Shown here: positions 36,931 through 50,589 of the stretch, piece after piece
Position numbering within the stretch: position 1 is the stretch's first letter
Layout: the number at the start of each line of letters is the position of its first letter
Assembly: GCA_033439265.1 (NCBI GenBank)
Contig: JAVTVX010000009.1
Span: 1,043,609 to 1,107,608 of the forward strand
DNA: 64,000 nucleotides
Direction: 5' to 3'
Source: Dillenia suffruticosa
Lineage: Eukaryota; Streptophyta; Magnoliopsida; Dilleniales; Dilleniaceae
Notes under the pieces: generated by a model
What the model was told of the DNA's origin: nothing
Databases searched by the model: none
The model's input: only the letters and a program-made list of their open reading frames with translations
Position numbers and translations under genes: made by a program

Positions 36931-39900
36931 TCATACCCTGCTGTTTGCAGGCAGCGGCAGAACACCATCAAAAAAGTCCCCAAAGTAGCGTGGGGGCTCA
37001 TGCACCAACTTTGAGATAATGTCTCTGAGCGTTATGACCCCCTCCAACTCACCAACTTCATCAACAACGTATATGCGATGGATTTTCTGAGAATCCAGTG
37101 ATAGAATAACATCCTTGATCGTGTCATCTCTTCTGCATGTAACCATGCCCGACAGCATTGGCGAGGGCTCTTTGTTTCCCTCCAGGTAGCTTCTAACAGC
37201 AGTAAGGAAGTTTTTCGCAGTAATAGATCTGACATTAGAAGCCAATTTACCACTTAGAATGAGACTCAAAATTATCACTTTGTATAATTTTTGTCACTGA
37301 TTAAGACGTTTTGCTTTAAAGTAATATCGACTGCCCAGTGGTGTTGCATGAACTCAAGAATGTGCCTCAGTTGGACAAATTTTTTTACTTAAATGAAATG
37401 TACGACTCCCATACCCATGTCATTCCAGCTAACAAGGGTACAGCTAAGCAAAGTGAAGTGCCCAGGCAAGATAGCTATCTATAAACACATCGAGAGAAAA
37501 AACATATCGAAAGGAAATTCATAAACAAAAAACAAAGTTGGCACATGAACCTGAAATTTGAGTAAATCTCTGGTGCAGTAAGAAGGAATTGGATATCTCT
37601 GATGCTTATATTACCAACTGGCTTTCTATCATCCTTTGCAACCACAGGTACTCCTCCAATCCCCTTCACTCTCATCAGTTTAAATGCCTGAAGCACTGGC
37701 TCATCCTCATACACCTACAATAAAACGGAACATCAAAAATCTTTTACAAGTTATCTTTCCAAACCAGCTAATGAAGACAAATATGTTAGGATAATGCCCT
37801 AGAGCAATTATTGTCATGTATAGATTAATATTACAAATTAGAGACATATTTTATTGTTGAAATCGAAATATGCCCTTAAAAGATTGATAAGATGTTTGAT
37901 TCTCATGAAAGATGAAACGATTTTGTGCAAACTCTTGAAAGGAAGTTCATAATCAAAGGACTCTTAACTGGGCAAATATCAGTCCGGAAGATCATCATGT
38001 TGCTCTAATCTATAATTTGTTATGAAATACTAATGATGATGGAGTAGTAAGTCTCATTCTACAAACAAGATGAGACTCATTAAATAAGTAAGCTGGACAT
38101 GATAGCGGACGGTGTTCATTCACCTGAAGTCAATACAGTCATAATCCAGTTCATAGTATTGCATATAATCCTTGGACTTGAGATGACAGTTATTTTGTTC
38201 ATTGATACTAATGTCTACGCATTCGTACTAACCATGTATGAGTGCTCAACATCTGATGGTTCTAGTCAGTTATATATGGCGATAGGTGAACACGGATATA
38301 GAATTCATTGCCCCAGGTAAAACAAGGATAAATTCTTCTAGACGGTGAAAATTTCTTAGCCAAGGTGAACTAATTTAATTAGAAAAGAGTTTCTATATTA
38401 ACTTAATTAGTCTTCGTGGCTCAATTCAAGTTAAAGGTTCTAGTAGAAGAGAGCATCAAGCAAGATGAATAATGCCAATAACTCGGATTAGTCGAAAAAT
38501 AAGGGTAAGGCGTCTGGAATCTATCAAAGCTAGCATGAGAAATTCAACCCAATCCCCAAATTTCAGGCCTGATTATCCCGGTACCTAAAAGAATCCAGTG
38601 AAGCATAGTATCAGCAATACATGACAGTACTGCCCTTTTTATTTTATGAAGAATGGAGCCCAATACCTCAAGTGCAAGCAACTTTACATGCCTGTCCAAG
38701 TCTCACTCACCCCTCTCGAAGGCCTAATCAACTAACCATGCACTTATGGTATAATAAGGTACACGATGATTTTGCTGTTGTGACAAACCTACGAATGGAA
38801 CATAGTTCTTATCCATCATGCCTCACCAGTCCAAAAAAAGGAAAAGAAGAAAAGAGGACAAACCTAAAAAATAATTCCACAGTCCCACAACATTAATTAG
38901 AAGAAATGATAGAAACCCATACATCACATACCTTGACAATATGACTGGGCTTCACCAAAGGAAGGCCGAGTTCAGAGAGTTTTTTGGTGCCCCAGTTTTC
39001 AAACCAATGCAGCCCAGCACACTCTGCCAACACGTGAATAACAGCTGATTGCGTGATGATGTTATTAATTTTTCCCTCGCCCAAATCAACAACAGGGAGG
39101 CTTTTCATCTTATACTTTGAAAGCAGAAGAAGCATAGTCAGGAATGAGTCAGAATTTTGCAATGCAAGAAATGGCGCCCATCTGAATGAGCCCGAGATGT
39201 CCTGGACCTGCATGTCCACCAAAGCAAAATTCGGTTCAAAAGGAACGATCTTCGAGGGCAAGGGCAAAGCATAGTGATACATTATGTAGCATAAGTCAAA
39301 GGCACAACCTTGGTGTTCTTGTAATATTCAGAAGTGGTTAGATGTTCAAAAAAGCTTCCAGAAGTAATTGTGTCCATGTCAGGGTCCAAATCAAAAAGTT
39401 TACGAGGAGAAGTCACTCCAGCAGCAGCTGCAGCAACAGCTGCTCCAGTAAGAGAACCATTTATCCTGGGAGATCCTCCTTTCTTTCTTGGAGAAAGAAC
39501 TTCAGACTGGCAAAAAAAAAGGAAATAAATACGAAGGTTATACCTTTTAGAAAAACCTAAATGGTGCTGCCATAGCCACCACAGCTATAACAAATGATCA
39601 TCAAAACCTGTCTCACATGAACTCTTCACTTTACCGAACCATACTCTTGTCGAGATGACACGACACTTGACGAGGGTACTTCCAGACACTATATTTTAAA
39701 CGAAATTTTGTCAAAATATCGGGAGTATATGTCGGACACGTAATCACATCCGACATGCAGAACATGGATGGAAATTATAGAGCATTACCTTAAAGAACAA
39801 CAGAGTTTTGCTTTACTTCCTCATCAACAACACAAAGTTATTTCAAAGTTCAGACCATTATTTACCAACACAAGAGAACTATTTTCTTGTAAAAGTTTCA

Positions 39901-41481
39901 TCAAGTTAAAGAGTGCCAACCTGATGCAGAATCCACACAACAATTCCTGCAAACTCAACAATGCCAATGTATCTGTCCATCCAACTTGCATCTTGAGGCG
40001 CCCCAACATCGACAACAGGCGCACTAAGAATTTTGTTTTGAGACAGAATCCGAACAGCTTCAGCCAAACTGGTATCTGAATTTATCTCAATGACTGCATT
40101 AAGTAAACGAGACATTCAGTAAGCCCACAAATATTACTAAAGCAGCAAGAAAAGAGTCATATATAGATACATGTGCATGAACATGCCATATATCACATCA
40201 GGAAGCCATAATTTTGATATGATATGCAATAACCTAAGATTTACGTCATTTAGATTAGTGCATAAAATCTTGTAGAATAAAAATAGGTGATGATAACACA
40301 CGAAGACAATCCCATGTAAACCCTAATGGCTCACATTAAGTATTCCCACAAATTAGCATCTTAGACCAAGTCTACTATCTACCTTTTATAATATCAGCAA
40401 TCCTGCATAAGAATGAGGAAAATATAAAATATAAAATTGCCCCACCGACACATTCTTTTAATGTTTTATGGGGTCAGTCTTCTTATAAGGAATTTTTCAC
40501 CTTCCCATGAGTATCAATTATTAATCATGGGTTTTGAATAGTGGCCACAACAAATCATATCCATCTAAAATTTCCAAAATTCAGTTCTAGACGGCCAAAA
40601 TTTATCCCGACCCCATCACCATGAGCATCAATACTCACTAGCATGATAGAATAACCACTATTACAAATACCAAAGGCTATATCTGTAAGACTGAGACTTA
40701 AAATTTATTAAGGGGGCAAAAGAATATGTGTTGGAAGCATTGATTTCTTCTTAACCAGATTCATTAATGGATGACGATCTCACGTCCAATTAACAAAATA
40801 GAGCTCTCTTGAGACTCCATTTCATAGATGAGTCCTTCCAAATTTAGTAGTTATATCAGCATATAATTTATTCACAACTATAATATACATTAGCATAAAT
40901 CTATATATATTTATATAATATATATATCATAGCATATTTACATCTTGCTTTTGACAAGTACCTATAGGATAATGTTAATAATTAACAGGGAGGTAACTTT
41001 AAGCCCTCACAGTATTAGCACCATTAAGGTCAACCATCATCATCAACTTCGAAAACATCATATATTCATTGATCAAATCATATTTAATTAAAATTAACAT
41101 TTCTAGTCACAATTCACCATGGCAAAATTCAAAGTGAAATTTGTAGTAAAAGTGAGAAAGCAGAAGACTAATCAGATCAAAAACCCAGAAAAGAACTAGT
41201 CTAAAGACATCAAGAAACCAAGATCAGAGAGAGAGTTTAACTAAAATTTTTTGACCTTGGGAAGAAGGAGCTTGAGGAAAGGAAGAAACAGGAATGCTTT
41301 CAAAGCAAGCATTCAATTTTTCAGTAGGACTTAGCGCCGGCTCTTGTACGTCCCATAAATCCTCCACTTGCATCCCCAGCTTCGCTTCTGGACTAGACAA
41401 ACCATTCTTGGGACTCTCCTCCCTCTCTCTATCTCTCACTAATTGCACCTGCATCTCCTCTCTCTCTCTCTCTCTTTCCAA
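36931..41481 (-). CDS. KING1: SnRK1 kinase regulatory subunit gamma (KIN-gamma)
   Basis: Six exons on the minus strand: 41481-41256, 40093-39921, 39506-39309, 39207-38932, 37714-37551 and 37228-36931. They total 1335 nt (444 aa), all phases join and introns are GT..AG. Diagnostic blocks in order: SSPEAKLGMQVEDLWDVQEP, LNACFESIPVS, TSLAEAVRILSQNKILSAPV, DRYIGIVEFAGIVVWILHQ, DISGSFRWAPFLALQNSDSF, TMLLLLSKYKMKSLPVVDLG, YEDEPVLQAFKLMR, IRDIQFLLTAPEIY, KIHRIYVVDEVGELEGVITL and GDFFDGVLPLP. These form the four CBS motifs of the AMPK-gamma/SNF4-like family. The protein is taken to be a regulatory partner of the energy-sensing kinase SnRK1, though in plants the betagamma subunit may be the main gamma. 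The first nine codons (MEREREREE) come from a GA microsatellite; an alternative start at 41454 (MQVQ) may be the real one. Intron 4 is long (37715-38931) and may hold a degraded LTR. Confidence 0.93.
37786..38340. mobile_element. Possible degraded Copia-type LTR in the SnRK1 gamma intron 4
   Basis: The stretch starts TGTTAGGATAATGCCCTAGA, a form often seen at the left end of Copia LTRs, and runs through ATTACAAATTAGAGACATAT. No matching second LTR, coding domain or duplication was found. Could be a solo or partial LTR. Confidence 0.3.
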
Positions 41482-42307
41482 ACTCCGAAGCGTAATTGTG
41501 ACAAGCGTAAATCATTATAATCAAAAGCCCATGCGACAAAACTAGTCTACAATCGCATTGTGGTACATTAATATAGTAATGAGATGTCCACCGTTAGATT
41601 AGATGATCATCGATTGACTAGATATGATGTGGGGTTGTGACATGTGGAGGCGCATTGTGGGTAATGGAAGTGATGCGGACAGACAACATATGTTGAATGT
41701 TGACGTGGGTATTTAGTTCTTATCTAGTCTAAGACCTTAAGATCTGGGGAACAGGAAAACTTCGTTCTTCTTATCCGGTTTTCATTCTTTGCCACTAGCC
41801 GCCGGATTGGCCTCCCATCCATTAACTATATTTTTTATTTGTTTCATTTCAGTCCAAATCTTGTCCTCAGTCACTCAATTAACAAAAATACAAATTGGCC
41901 CCATCAACTGAACTTTGAATAATGTAATGGTACATGTACCCAAATAATACAAAAACAAGTTTGGGCCAATATGGGCTTGGGCTGGAATTGCGCTTTAATA
42001 TTCATCCTCGACCCATAGTCCAATTAAGTTTTTTTTTTTTATACCACCGATATCTGAAATCATCATTCGACTAATTTGATTTAAATATTTATAAGAGTTC
42101 TATTTAGAAGATGACTTTTCCCACATAATTTTTTTTATTTTTAATTTTCAAACTCATTACTTTTGATTTGTAGACGATTTAAATCTTTTAAATAATAAAA
42201 CAATAATTTTTTTTACTTGATAATAAGGTTGATATAAAACTCAAATTCAGATTTTTTGTGAATATTTTGATTATCATTATTTTTTCATATTCAAATTCAA
42301 ATTATTG
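41482..42307. other. Promoter side of the SnRK1 gamma gene
   Basis: CT-rich leader next to the start codon, then about 0.5 kb of unremarkable sequence and a dispersed-repeat copy from about 42036. No gene seen. Confidence 0.55.
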
Positions 42308-45300
42308 GATAAATAAGTATTATTACAACAATAACAACAAACTGAATATTAATTCAAATATTTTGAATCAGTCATTTGGGAGATAAATTTAAAAATGATA
42401 GAAAAATGAAAAATGAAATAAAGAAATAAAATATATATATGTATATACAAATGAAATAAAATAAAATAAAACTAAAAAGGAGAAGAAAAAGATAAAGATA
42501 AAGAAAAATAAATGAATAAATCAATAGATAAATATCTAAAATATATTGATTTAATTTATGCGGATTTTTCTATAACATACATTCCTATCAAAGACCATTT
42601 GTTTTTCTAAACCTTTAACTTTCATATTTTACGAATAATTTATATCTAAATTTTCAATAATTTATTTTTACGTTTTATTATATTTCATATATTTAAATTC
42701 TCAATTCTCCTTACTGATATATTTTTGGGTTTTCTTTACACATGTCTGAATCACTTTAGTTGATACTCTCACATTTTTTCTACAATTGAACTAACTCCCA
42801 ACTTATTACGAATTTTTTCATTTTTAATCTTATATCTTTTAGTTTTTTCACACATCCACCTAAATATTATCATTTCTGCTACAACCATCTTTTTATTCTT
42901 GTTTAATAACTTAACACTCAGTACCATATAATAGTATAGGTCTAATCGTGATTTTATAAAATTTTTCCTTTAAATGTAATAGTATCATGCGATCGCAAAG
43001 AATTCCACATACCCTTCTTCATTTCATCCATCCCGGTTGAATCCTATGATTCACATTTCTATCTATATTGTCATCATTTTGAATAATCAAATCTAAATAT
43101 TTAAATCATTTACTTTTGGATATATTTTACTTATATAATATAATCATTTTTTTATTATTCCGATAACTATTGCTAAACCTACATTTCATATATTCGGTTT
43201 TCGATTTAATCAATCCAAACTTTCTGAATTTCAGTATGAATCTCCATAATTCTAATTTAATACTAACATTCTCTATAGTTTTATCAACTAACACTTATTA
43301 TATGAGAAAGGTATAAACCATGATATTTCATTTTGAATATTTTTTATAATTTCGTCTATCACTATTGTAAAGAGAAGGGAACTTAGTACCGAATATTGAT
43401 GGAGTCCAATGTTAATAGGGAAATTATTGTTCAAACCACCGAAAGTTCTTATGCCAATTACAACTCACTTATCATCAGTCCAATGTTAATTTCTAATGAG
43501 ATTAATGTATTTCAAGAATATCTTTTTTTTATCAGTGCCCACCACAATAAATTTTTAGAAATCCTATCATATATTTTTTCTAATTCAATAAATACCATAT
43601 GTAGATCTCTCTCATGTACTATATATATTTCCATTAAATATTTTAACAAGTGTATTATTTCCGTAGTAGATATTTCTAACATAAATCTAATTTGATTTTG
43701 AGATATATTTATCTCAAATTTCAATCTATATTTTATTACCCTCTCATAGTTTCATGGTATAACTCATAAATTTAATTTATCTATAGTTTGAACAATCTTG
43801 TATGTCATATTTATTCTTATATAGTGGTACAATTATACTTTTTTTTCCATATTTGAGACATTTTCCTAGTTTATCAAATTTTATTGAAACAATATCCATT
43901 AACACTTTTATACAAAATGCATTCAAATATTTTTACACTTCTATTGGAATGTCATCATATCATATGGTTTTATTATTTTTCATTCTCTTTAAAACATTTT
44001 TCACTTCAAAAAGTCGAATTTTACGTTTAAAATCTCTATTAATATTTTATATAGATTTATCAATATTTCCTATATTTATTTTACTCTTAACATTAAAGAA
44101 ATCGTCAAAATAATCATATCAACGTTTCTTATATTTTCATCCCTTACAAATATATTATTGGTTTTACTTTTAATACATCTAATACCATTTAGATTTTTAC
44201 CCTTTCTTTCCCTTGGTTTGTCAATTTTATAAATCTCTCTACTTTTTAGTTTTCAATCTCTTGTTAATTCATTATAGACCTTACTCTTTGACTTTTGGAT
44301 AATTTTTTTATTTTTTTTTACATTTTTGTATTTGTCATATGTATCACTACTACTATTACTTTTAAGATTCATATAACACTTTCATTTGGTACGGATAACT
44401 GTTTGAATTTTTTTATTTCCACCACCATGACTCTTTCCCTATTGGGATCTGACCCTTAAATACACTAAGAATCTCCTTACCTATACTCATAATATTAATA
44501 GATATCTCTTTCCACATTGTTTTCGAATCATAATTGATAGATCAATTTGTTACTCGAATTAATTTATCTATAAAAGTCGTCACATTTTCAACTTTCAGAT
44601 TCCACCATTTAATTCTTAACTCTACAAAGGGATGATACTTCTTTCATCTTTTAAACACACGTATATCTAGAACTAGAGGTCTATGTTGAGTTGCCATACT
44701 TTTCCCCTGTATAACTTTGCAATCCCTCTATCACATCTCCTAGTGAGAAAGAAATCTACTTAACTAGTATTAGACTCACTTCTGTATGTAACTAAGTGCG
44801 CTTCTCTTTTCTTAAAAGTGATGTTTACAGCAATTAGATCAAATGTTGTGGTAAACTCTAAAATGATATCTCCCATTTTATTTCTACTACCGAATCCAAA
44901 ATTTCCATATTCGATTTCGAATCTTTCATTTCTCTTTCCTACATGTTTATTTAAGTCTCATCCAATAAATAGTTTCTCTCCATTAGATATATTTTGTATA
45001 AATTTATCTAATTCCTCCCAAAATTATTTTTTACTAATTGCATCTATGTCTATTTGGAACGCATACACACTGACTACATTAACTATATTTTTTTTATCTA
45101 CTAACTTAACAAGTATAATTCTATCTTATTTCTTTATTATCTCTATCACATTATCTAATAGATCTTTATGTATAATTATTTCTATCTCATTTTTACTCAT
45201 ATCTCTTCTTGTGTACCAAAGTTTATGATCATAAAACTCTGTTACTCTATCTTTTTCCCCTACCCACCCACTTAGTTTTTTTGAAAACACATGATATGAA

Positions 45301-45767
45301 TTTTTTGTCTATTCATTGTTTTTCTAATCTCTTCTAACTTACAGGTCAAAGATCTTATATTCAAAGTAGTTAAACGAATCCTATTTTTATAAACTAACTT
45401 ATTTACTTACATCCAGAATCCCTTGTTAACTTGTCGCCACATTCGGGATTTGATGTAACGCGTCGCTGAGGGGAAAATACCCTAAAAGTATTCATATATT
45501 TGTCTCTCATTTTTTTATTTGAAAAAATATTTTACACTGACTGTTGACCTATCATAACTCTACTTCTTTCCCCGGTTTGGGATTGACTATAGCAAAGTTC
45601 TTAAAAATAATGATATGCAAAAATGAATTCGTTGAAAAGATAAATAGTAATAATAAATAAATACATAAACGAGTAAAATATATAGATTATAAAATGATAA
45701 ATATGTCTATGGTAACAAAATAATAATACTAATAAAATAATAATACCATGATAAATAAGTATTATTA
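42308..45767 (-). mobile_element. Near full-length RTE-type LINE with 18-bp target-site duplications
   Basis: The element is 42326-45749 (3424 bp), on the minus strand. The direct repeats GATAAATAAGTATTATTA at 42308-42325 and 45750-45767 are identical. Read on the minus strand, the 5' part (about 45390-44790) encodes an APE-type endonuclease (RIRLTTLNIRSLT, IMCFQETKWVG, VVSVYAFQ, GNFGFGSRN). The middle (about 43725-43512) encodes reverse transcriptase (RFMLEISTTE, LHMVFIELEKIYDRI, LLWWAL). The 3' end has the same AT-rich UTR and TTG-type tail as the fragment ending at 23976. Many stops and shifts make it inactive. Length and domain order fit plant RTE elements. The clean duplications show that little has been lost at either end. 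Confidence 0.9.
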
Positions 45768-46206
45768 AATTTAAATATTAGTTATATTTAAAAAATTTAC
45801 GATACTTTTTTTTTAATAAACTATCATACTAAATACGGTTTAAATCAAATTGAATCTTAATGAATAAAATTTTTTTTATATTTATTTTGTTTATATATAA
45901 AATTTGAATATAAAACTTTATTTAAGAAAATTAGATGCGAAGATTTGCAATGCTAATTTCTTCTTTCCTTACCTAGCAAAATAAATAAATCGAATGACTT
46001 AAATAAAGAAAAAGAATATCTTAGAACATGAGGAACGCTAAAATTCTCAAAAAAAAAACAAAAAATAAAAATAAAAATAAAAATGAAGCGTTGGAGGGTG
46101 GCGCATGAAGAGCCAAACGGCGGAGTACATGAACCGTCCTTCGGACTTCGGAGGGGGGAAAAGCTTTTGACTCTGGTCTCTCTCTCTCTCTCTCTCTCTC
46201 TCTACA
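45768..46206 (+). promoter_or_regulatory. Promoter and CT-rich leader of the SAP-domain gene
   Basis: AT-rich DNA changes near 46080 into a GC-richer leader with a CT microsatellite (46178-46203) ending just before the start codon. A 72-codon upstream frame (46083-46301) overlaps the main start in another frame; whether it is transcribed depends on the unknown start site. Confidence 0.4.
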
Positions 46207-46349
46207 ATGGAGGGCTCGTCATCGTCTGGTGCAAATCAAAGGGCTTCAGGAGCCTCAAAGTTCCTTTCAGATCTTCCCTCTCGCGGTCTCTTCTCTTCTA
46301 ACGTAGTCTCTTCCAATCTCGTCAGTTCTCTCTCCTAAAACCCCAATTT

Positions 46350-46391
<42 letters not shown>

Positions 46392-49254
46392 AATTTATAT
46401 TCTTGACTCTTTTTGATTCAATTGTATGTAGTTCTTCCTATGGTTGTCTTAGTATTGGTGGTTTCCGTCTGATGCTAAGTTGTGGTAGTATGTAATTTTT
46501 AGGGTTTTGTTTGAACTCAATTAACCTTGAGATCTTTGAGTGAAGTAATCGAACTCAATTAGGGTTTCTGAATGTTCAATATTCAGTGGTACTTGCTTCT
46601 TGTGGTTCATTTCTTCAATGTGCTTGCTCTAGCGTTGGTTGCTTAGTTTTAAGGCAAGAACTTGTACCTTTAATTGATTTGAATAAAGGGTTTGTAAAAG
46701 ATTGGGACATAATGCTTTATTTAATTGGATCCGAAAGTGTTGTTATTTTTTTCTTTTAGAATTCAACTAAGCGTGAGATCTCTGAGGGGAGCGCCATAAT
46801 CATATATATAACTCACTTTCAGTCACACCATTGTGGTTCTTTTCTTCAATGTGCTAAATCTGGCATTTGGTTGATTACCTTTAAGGCAAAAACATGTACC
46901 TTTAGTTGATTCTTTATTGAATTGGATCTAAAAGTTTTATTGTTCTTGCAAATTTTCACTTATTGGAAATCTCGGCATTGTAATGAGGACTTTGAAAGAT
47001 TGTTAGTCATGTCCTTGTGGTTGTCTCGTGTTGGATGTCTGGGGCTCATGATGCCGTAGGGTTTTTGGTATGCTAGCTTCTAGCAAGTTTAGTTTAGTGT
47101 TCCCTTATATAACTTGAATAAATTTATAGTCCTTGCTTAGTGTGGAAGTTTGCCTCTTTGGAAATGTATGTGTCTTTGACATAAGGATTCCTTAATGTGA
47201 GATATGATATTTGTGTGTCAAAATTTATGCATGTGTCCTTTCTTCTAATTGTGGCACGTGGTTTTCCCCCTTTAACAATATTCATTTTTCCATGTGTTTT
47301 TACTTGGTTGTTTTTTAAAATTGCAGGGTGGCGTAGGGGTGTATATTTGTGACCATGATACTTCACCCCCAGGTCCATTCTCAACTTTCTGGATTTATCC
47401 CATAATGTGTTTCTATTTTGAGTTATTAGCATCTAGATGAGATAAAATAATTCAAGTTTGAGTTCTCAAGACCTTGTTATATTTGTACCTGAAATATTAA
47501 ACTTTACCTCGTGTCCAGTAGCTTAGTTGAAACTACTTTTATATGTGATCCTAATCGACATCATTTGGTTACCATTTCTATTTTGTTATGGTGAATGTTT
47601 AACATATTTTGGCCTTGATAACTGAAATAGTTATAGCTATATAATTTTGCAGCTAAATTAGGCTTCTTGGCTTAGAGTATATAAGATCTTTGCTTTTGTC
47701 TCTTTTAAATTCTTGCCTTGGTTTTCCTGTATGTATTAGTGTAAGTCTTAGAGATGGAATTGAAATGTAAGAAGTGGACACTGCCAAGACACATAGAGGG
47801 CATATACATGTGACTTCTTGAGCCAACTTTGATTTTGACATATGACAGTGATGTTTCTTGCTATTGATGAGTGAAAAGTTAATATATATATATATATGGG
47901 GTGTTCAAAATCTGGACTTGAAGTCTTAACATGGTCTTTGTATGTTGTTCTGGCATCCACAATAAACTTAGCTTAAGTTGGCTTATTGTCTTTGTTTCTT
48001 TGTATTGCAGCATTACTCTCTCATGACTTGAATATGCTTTGTCCTCTGTTTCAATTGCCCAGTTTCCATAGTCATGAGTGATATTGGTATACTAATTAGT
48101 CTCCTATTTTCCTTCTTGCTTGATGTTATCCATTTTTGTTATTGCGATTCCATGGTGCTTAGATATGACAACTTTTAAGATTATTCATTCCAAGGAACAA
48201 TCCAATAGAAACTAAAATATTCTATATGTTTCATAAACTCTAATCAATAAAGACCCCAAAAGTATCTATTTCTTGTGTTGAATTAGTGTATCTCTCTATG
48301 ATTATGAATTTGAAAATTTCATTTTTGTAGTTCTTCTTGTTGTTTCTGAAGTTCTTTCCATCTTTGTTTTTGTAATTTGCTGAACCACTTCATTCAACCC
48401 ATGCTCAAAATGTCTTTGAAGCAAGCATGCTTCTGATGTCTTTCAAGTTCTGCTGTGAAATTCCAGCAAATACACCTTTACATAATGCAACCTCATTTGC
48501 AATCTCCCCTCCTGATTTATCTTTTATACAGAACAAGAAAACAGAGCTTGCAGAATTGGAAAATATGACTTTGTAATTTGTATGCAGAGGATCAACTGAT
48601 AAAGACAAACCAGACCAACATATTGATTAGGTCACTTACACTTAAGAAACAAAAGGAGAAACAGAAGGCTGATTCCAATGTCAAAGCAGCTGAAAGTTCT
48701 AGAAAGAGGTGAAGATCCCCTCTTTTTCTTGAGGTTTTAAGCATCTCTGTACCCTTACTTGACATTCAATTTCATGTGTTGTCCTTGGTTTTAATTTGTT
48801 CTTACAAACTTAGTTTGGGGGGTTCAGCCAAAGCAATAAATAAACATGGCTTTTAATGGCAAAACACAATCATAATCTTGACCGATCTCTATGATCTGTT
48901 CCCACATTGCATAGATGTTTGTGATCAAGCTCCAATGAGCTCCTTTCCGAGCAGAGTTGCATTGGGTAACTTCTTTTGTAAAGGAACACCATGACTCTGA
49001 GCCATGTCAATGCTGTGGATTACAATTATGGTCATGGTTGGTCATTACGACGGTTGTGTTTGGTTGTGATATGGATGCAAAACTTTCCTACTGGGTTGTT
49101 GTGGCCGTAACTTGTCATTCTACAGCCACTAATGCTACAGGATCGGGGCCATCATGTTACAACTGCAGACTTCATTTTTCATGGTTCTGTTCTCATGTCC
49201 TTCAGCCCTAGCTTGCATCTGTAGCTCCAACTCGGCACATTCCTCCCTCCCTCC

Positions 49255-49298
<44 letters not shown>

Positions 49299-50589
49299 GA
49301 GTAAAGTTAGTTTTTTCATCCAAATAATACTTTTAAGTTTTCAAGAATGTATAAGATTCATGTGTGTAACCATGCATTATTATCATATTTTTTTTCTCGA
49401 TGCCAAACATAATGCATGAAAGGATATTTGCATAACCCTGTCCAAACTGGGTGCTTAATGTTCAACCTTATGGCTGTGCTCTTTATACTCTCTCTCCCTC
49501 CCTCTCCCTCCCTCCCTCTCTCCCTCTCTCTCTCCCCCTCTCCCTCCCTCCCTCCCTCCCTCCTGTGTGTGTAGGTACTTTGGAGTTATTGCTTGCATAA
49601 CACTTAATGTATTATGTATGTTCTTCTATTTTTCTCAAGCTTACTTTTTTTTTTTTTTTTTTTTAAACATTTCAGGACTTTGGAGAGGGCTTCTGATGGA
49701 AGGTCTTCAGCTAAGAAACCTATGACAAGTTCTCATACTGGTTCTCGACAAGGTAAAATCTTTTTTGTTTCTGAATTTGCCACTTCATAAGTGATTGAGT
49801 ATATATATGACATTCTAGGTTAATCGCTGATAAATGTGAGTGTTTGGCCTAGTGTTCACTGAAATGGAGATTGAATTTTGAATTGGTGGTAGATAAGGGG
49901 GTTACCTTAAAAGCTGATTTGCCTACCAAAAAATTTGAAAAAGGAAAGTAAAGGAACATCACACATAATACTTCTTTACCAGTCTGATATTCTTGATTTT
50001 GAATCATGGATGAGTATGGCCATAACCTATTCATCCTATAATCAGTTGTTTAGTCATTTCATTATACAATGACATGCTTTTGTACTGATTAGCTGTTGTA
50101 TTGTGAAGATATTTGTCACTTTTAACACTTGCTTTGGACCTTGAACTTGTCTTGCTAGTACTTGCTATCTGTATGTTCCCGAGGATGGTTTCCCATTTTC
50201 TTGGATGTTTCTTTTTACATATTATTGACCCTGTTTATATTTGTTATGATTTTTGTCACTGAAATTCTTTTGTGGCTTTTACTATTGTGATTTAATGTCT
50301 TGCCGATTTCACAGAAGTATCAAATGCCACCGCATCAGGGAAGGATTTTCAGGGTTTGACAGTAGAAAAGCTCCGTTCCCTTCTAAAAGAGAGAGGCCTT
50401 TCCTGCAAAGGAAAGAAAGTGAGTCTCGCTGAAGTCCTTGTTATCTTGACATTTTTTTCCTTTTCCTTTTGCCTAGTTCAGTCTCATTACAGGAACTAAT
50501 CAATGTGTTGGATTTTCTCCATGTATTGATTCCTGTGAAAATTTTGACAGGATGAACTGATTGCACGTCTCAGGAGTGCAAAAGGCTAG
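46207..50589 (+). CDS. SAP-domain protein of unknown function
   Basis: Six exons: 46207-46320, 47327-47372, 48588-48708, 49676-49752, 50315-50418 and 50551-50589, total 501 nt (166 aa). All junctions are GT..AG and phases join. The N-terminus (MEGSSSSGANQRASGASKFL) is followed by [40 protein letters not shown] and ILIRSLTLKKQKEKQK, then a Ser/Lys-rich linker. The C-terminal 35 residues (LTVEKLRSLLKERGLSCKGK + KDELIARLRSAKG) form a SAP domain, a helix-extended-helix fold that binds AT-rich or scaffold-attachment DNA. The same architecture occurs in conserved plant proteins without assigned function. A nuclear role in chromatin or RNA metabolism is only inference. CT microsatellites lie before the ATG and in introns 1 and 3. 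Confidence 0.85.
46353..46388. repeat. CT microsatellite in SAP-gene intron 1
   Basis: A pure CT run about 30 bp inside intron 1. Confidence 0.9.
49255..49298. repeat. CT microsatellite in SAP-gene intron 3
   Basis: A CT run. A second, longer CCT/CT-rich pyrimidine tract follows at about 49488-49563 in the same intron. Confidence 0.9.

Noticed and set aside
1-41481. Functional cluster of CBS-domain genes
   Set aside because: The CBSCBSPB-type gene and the SnRK1 gamma gene both have CBS motifs but lie about 36 kb apart with unrelated genes between them and belong to different families.
44818-45228. 136-codon plus-strand frame, hydrophobic
   Set aside because: It is antisense to the endonuclease region of the decayed RTE LINE.
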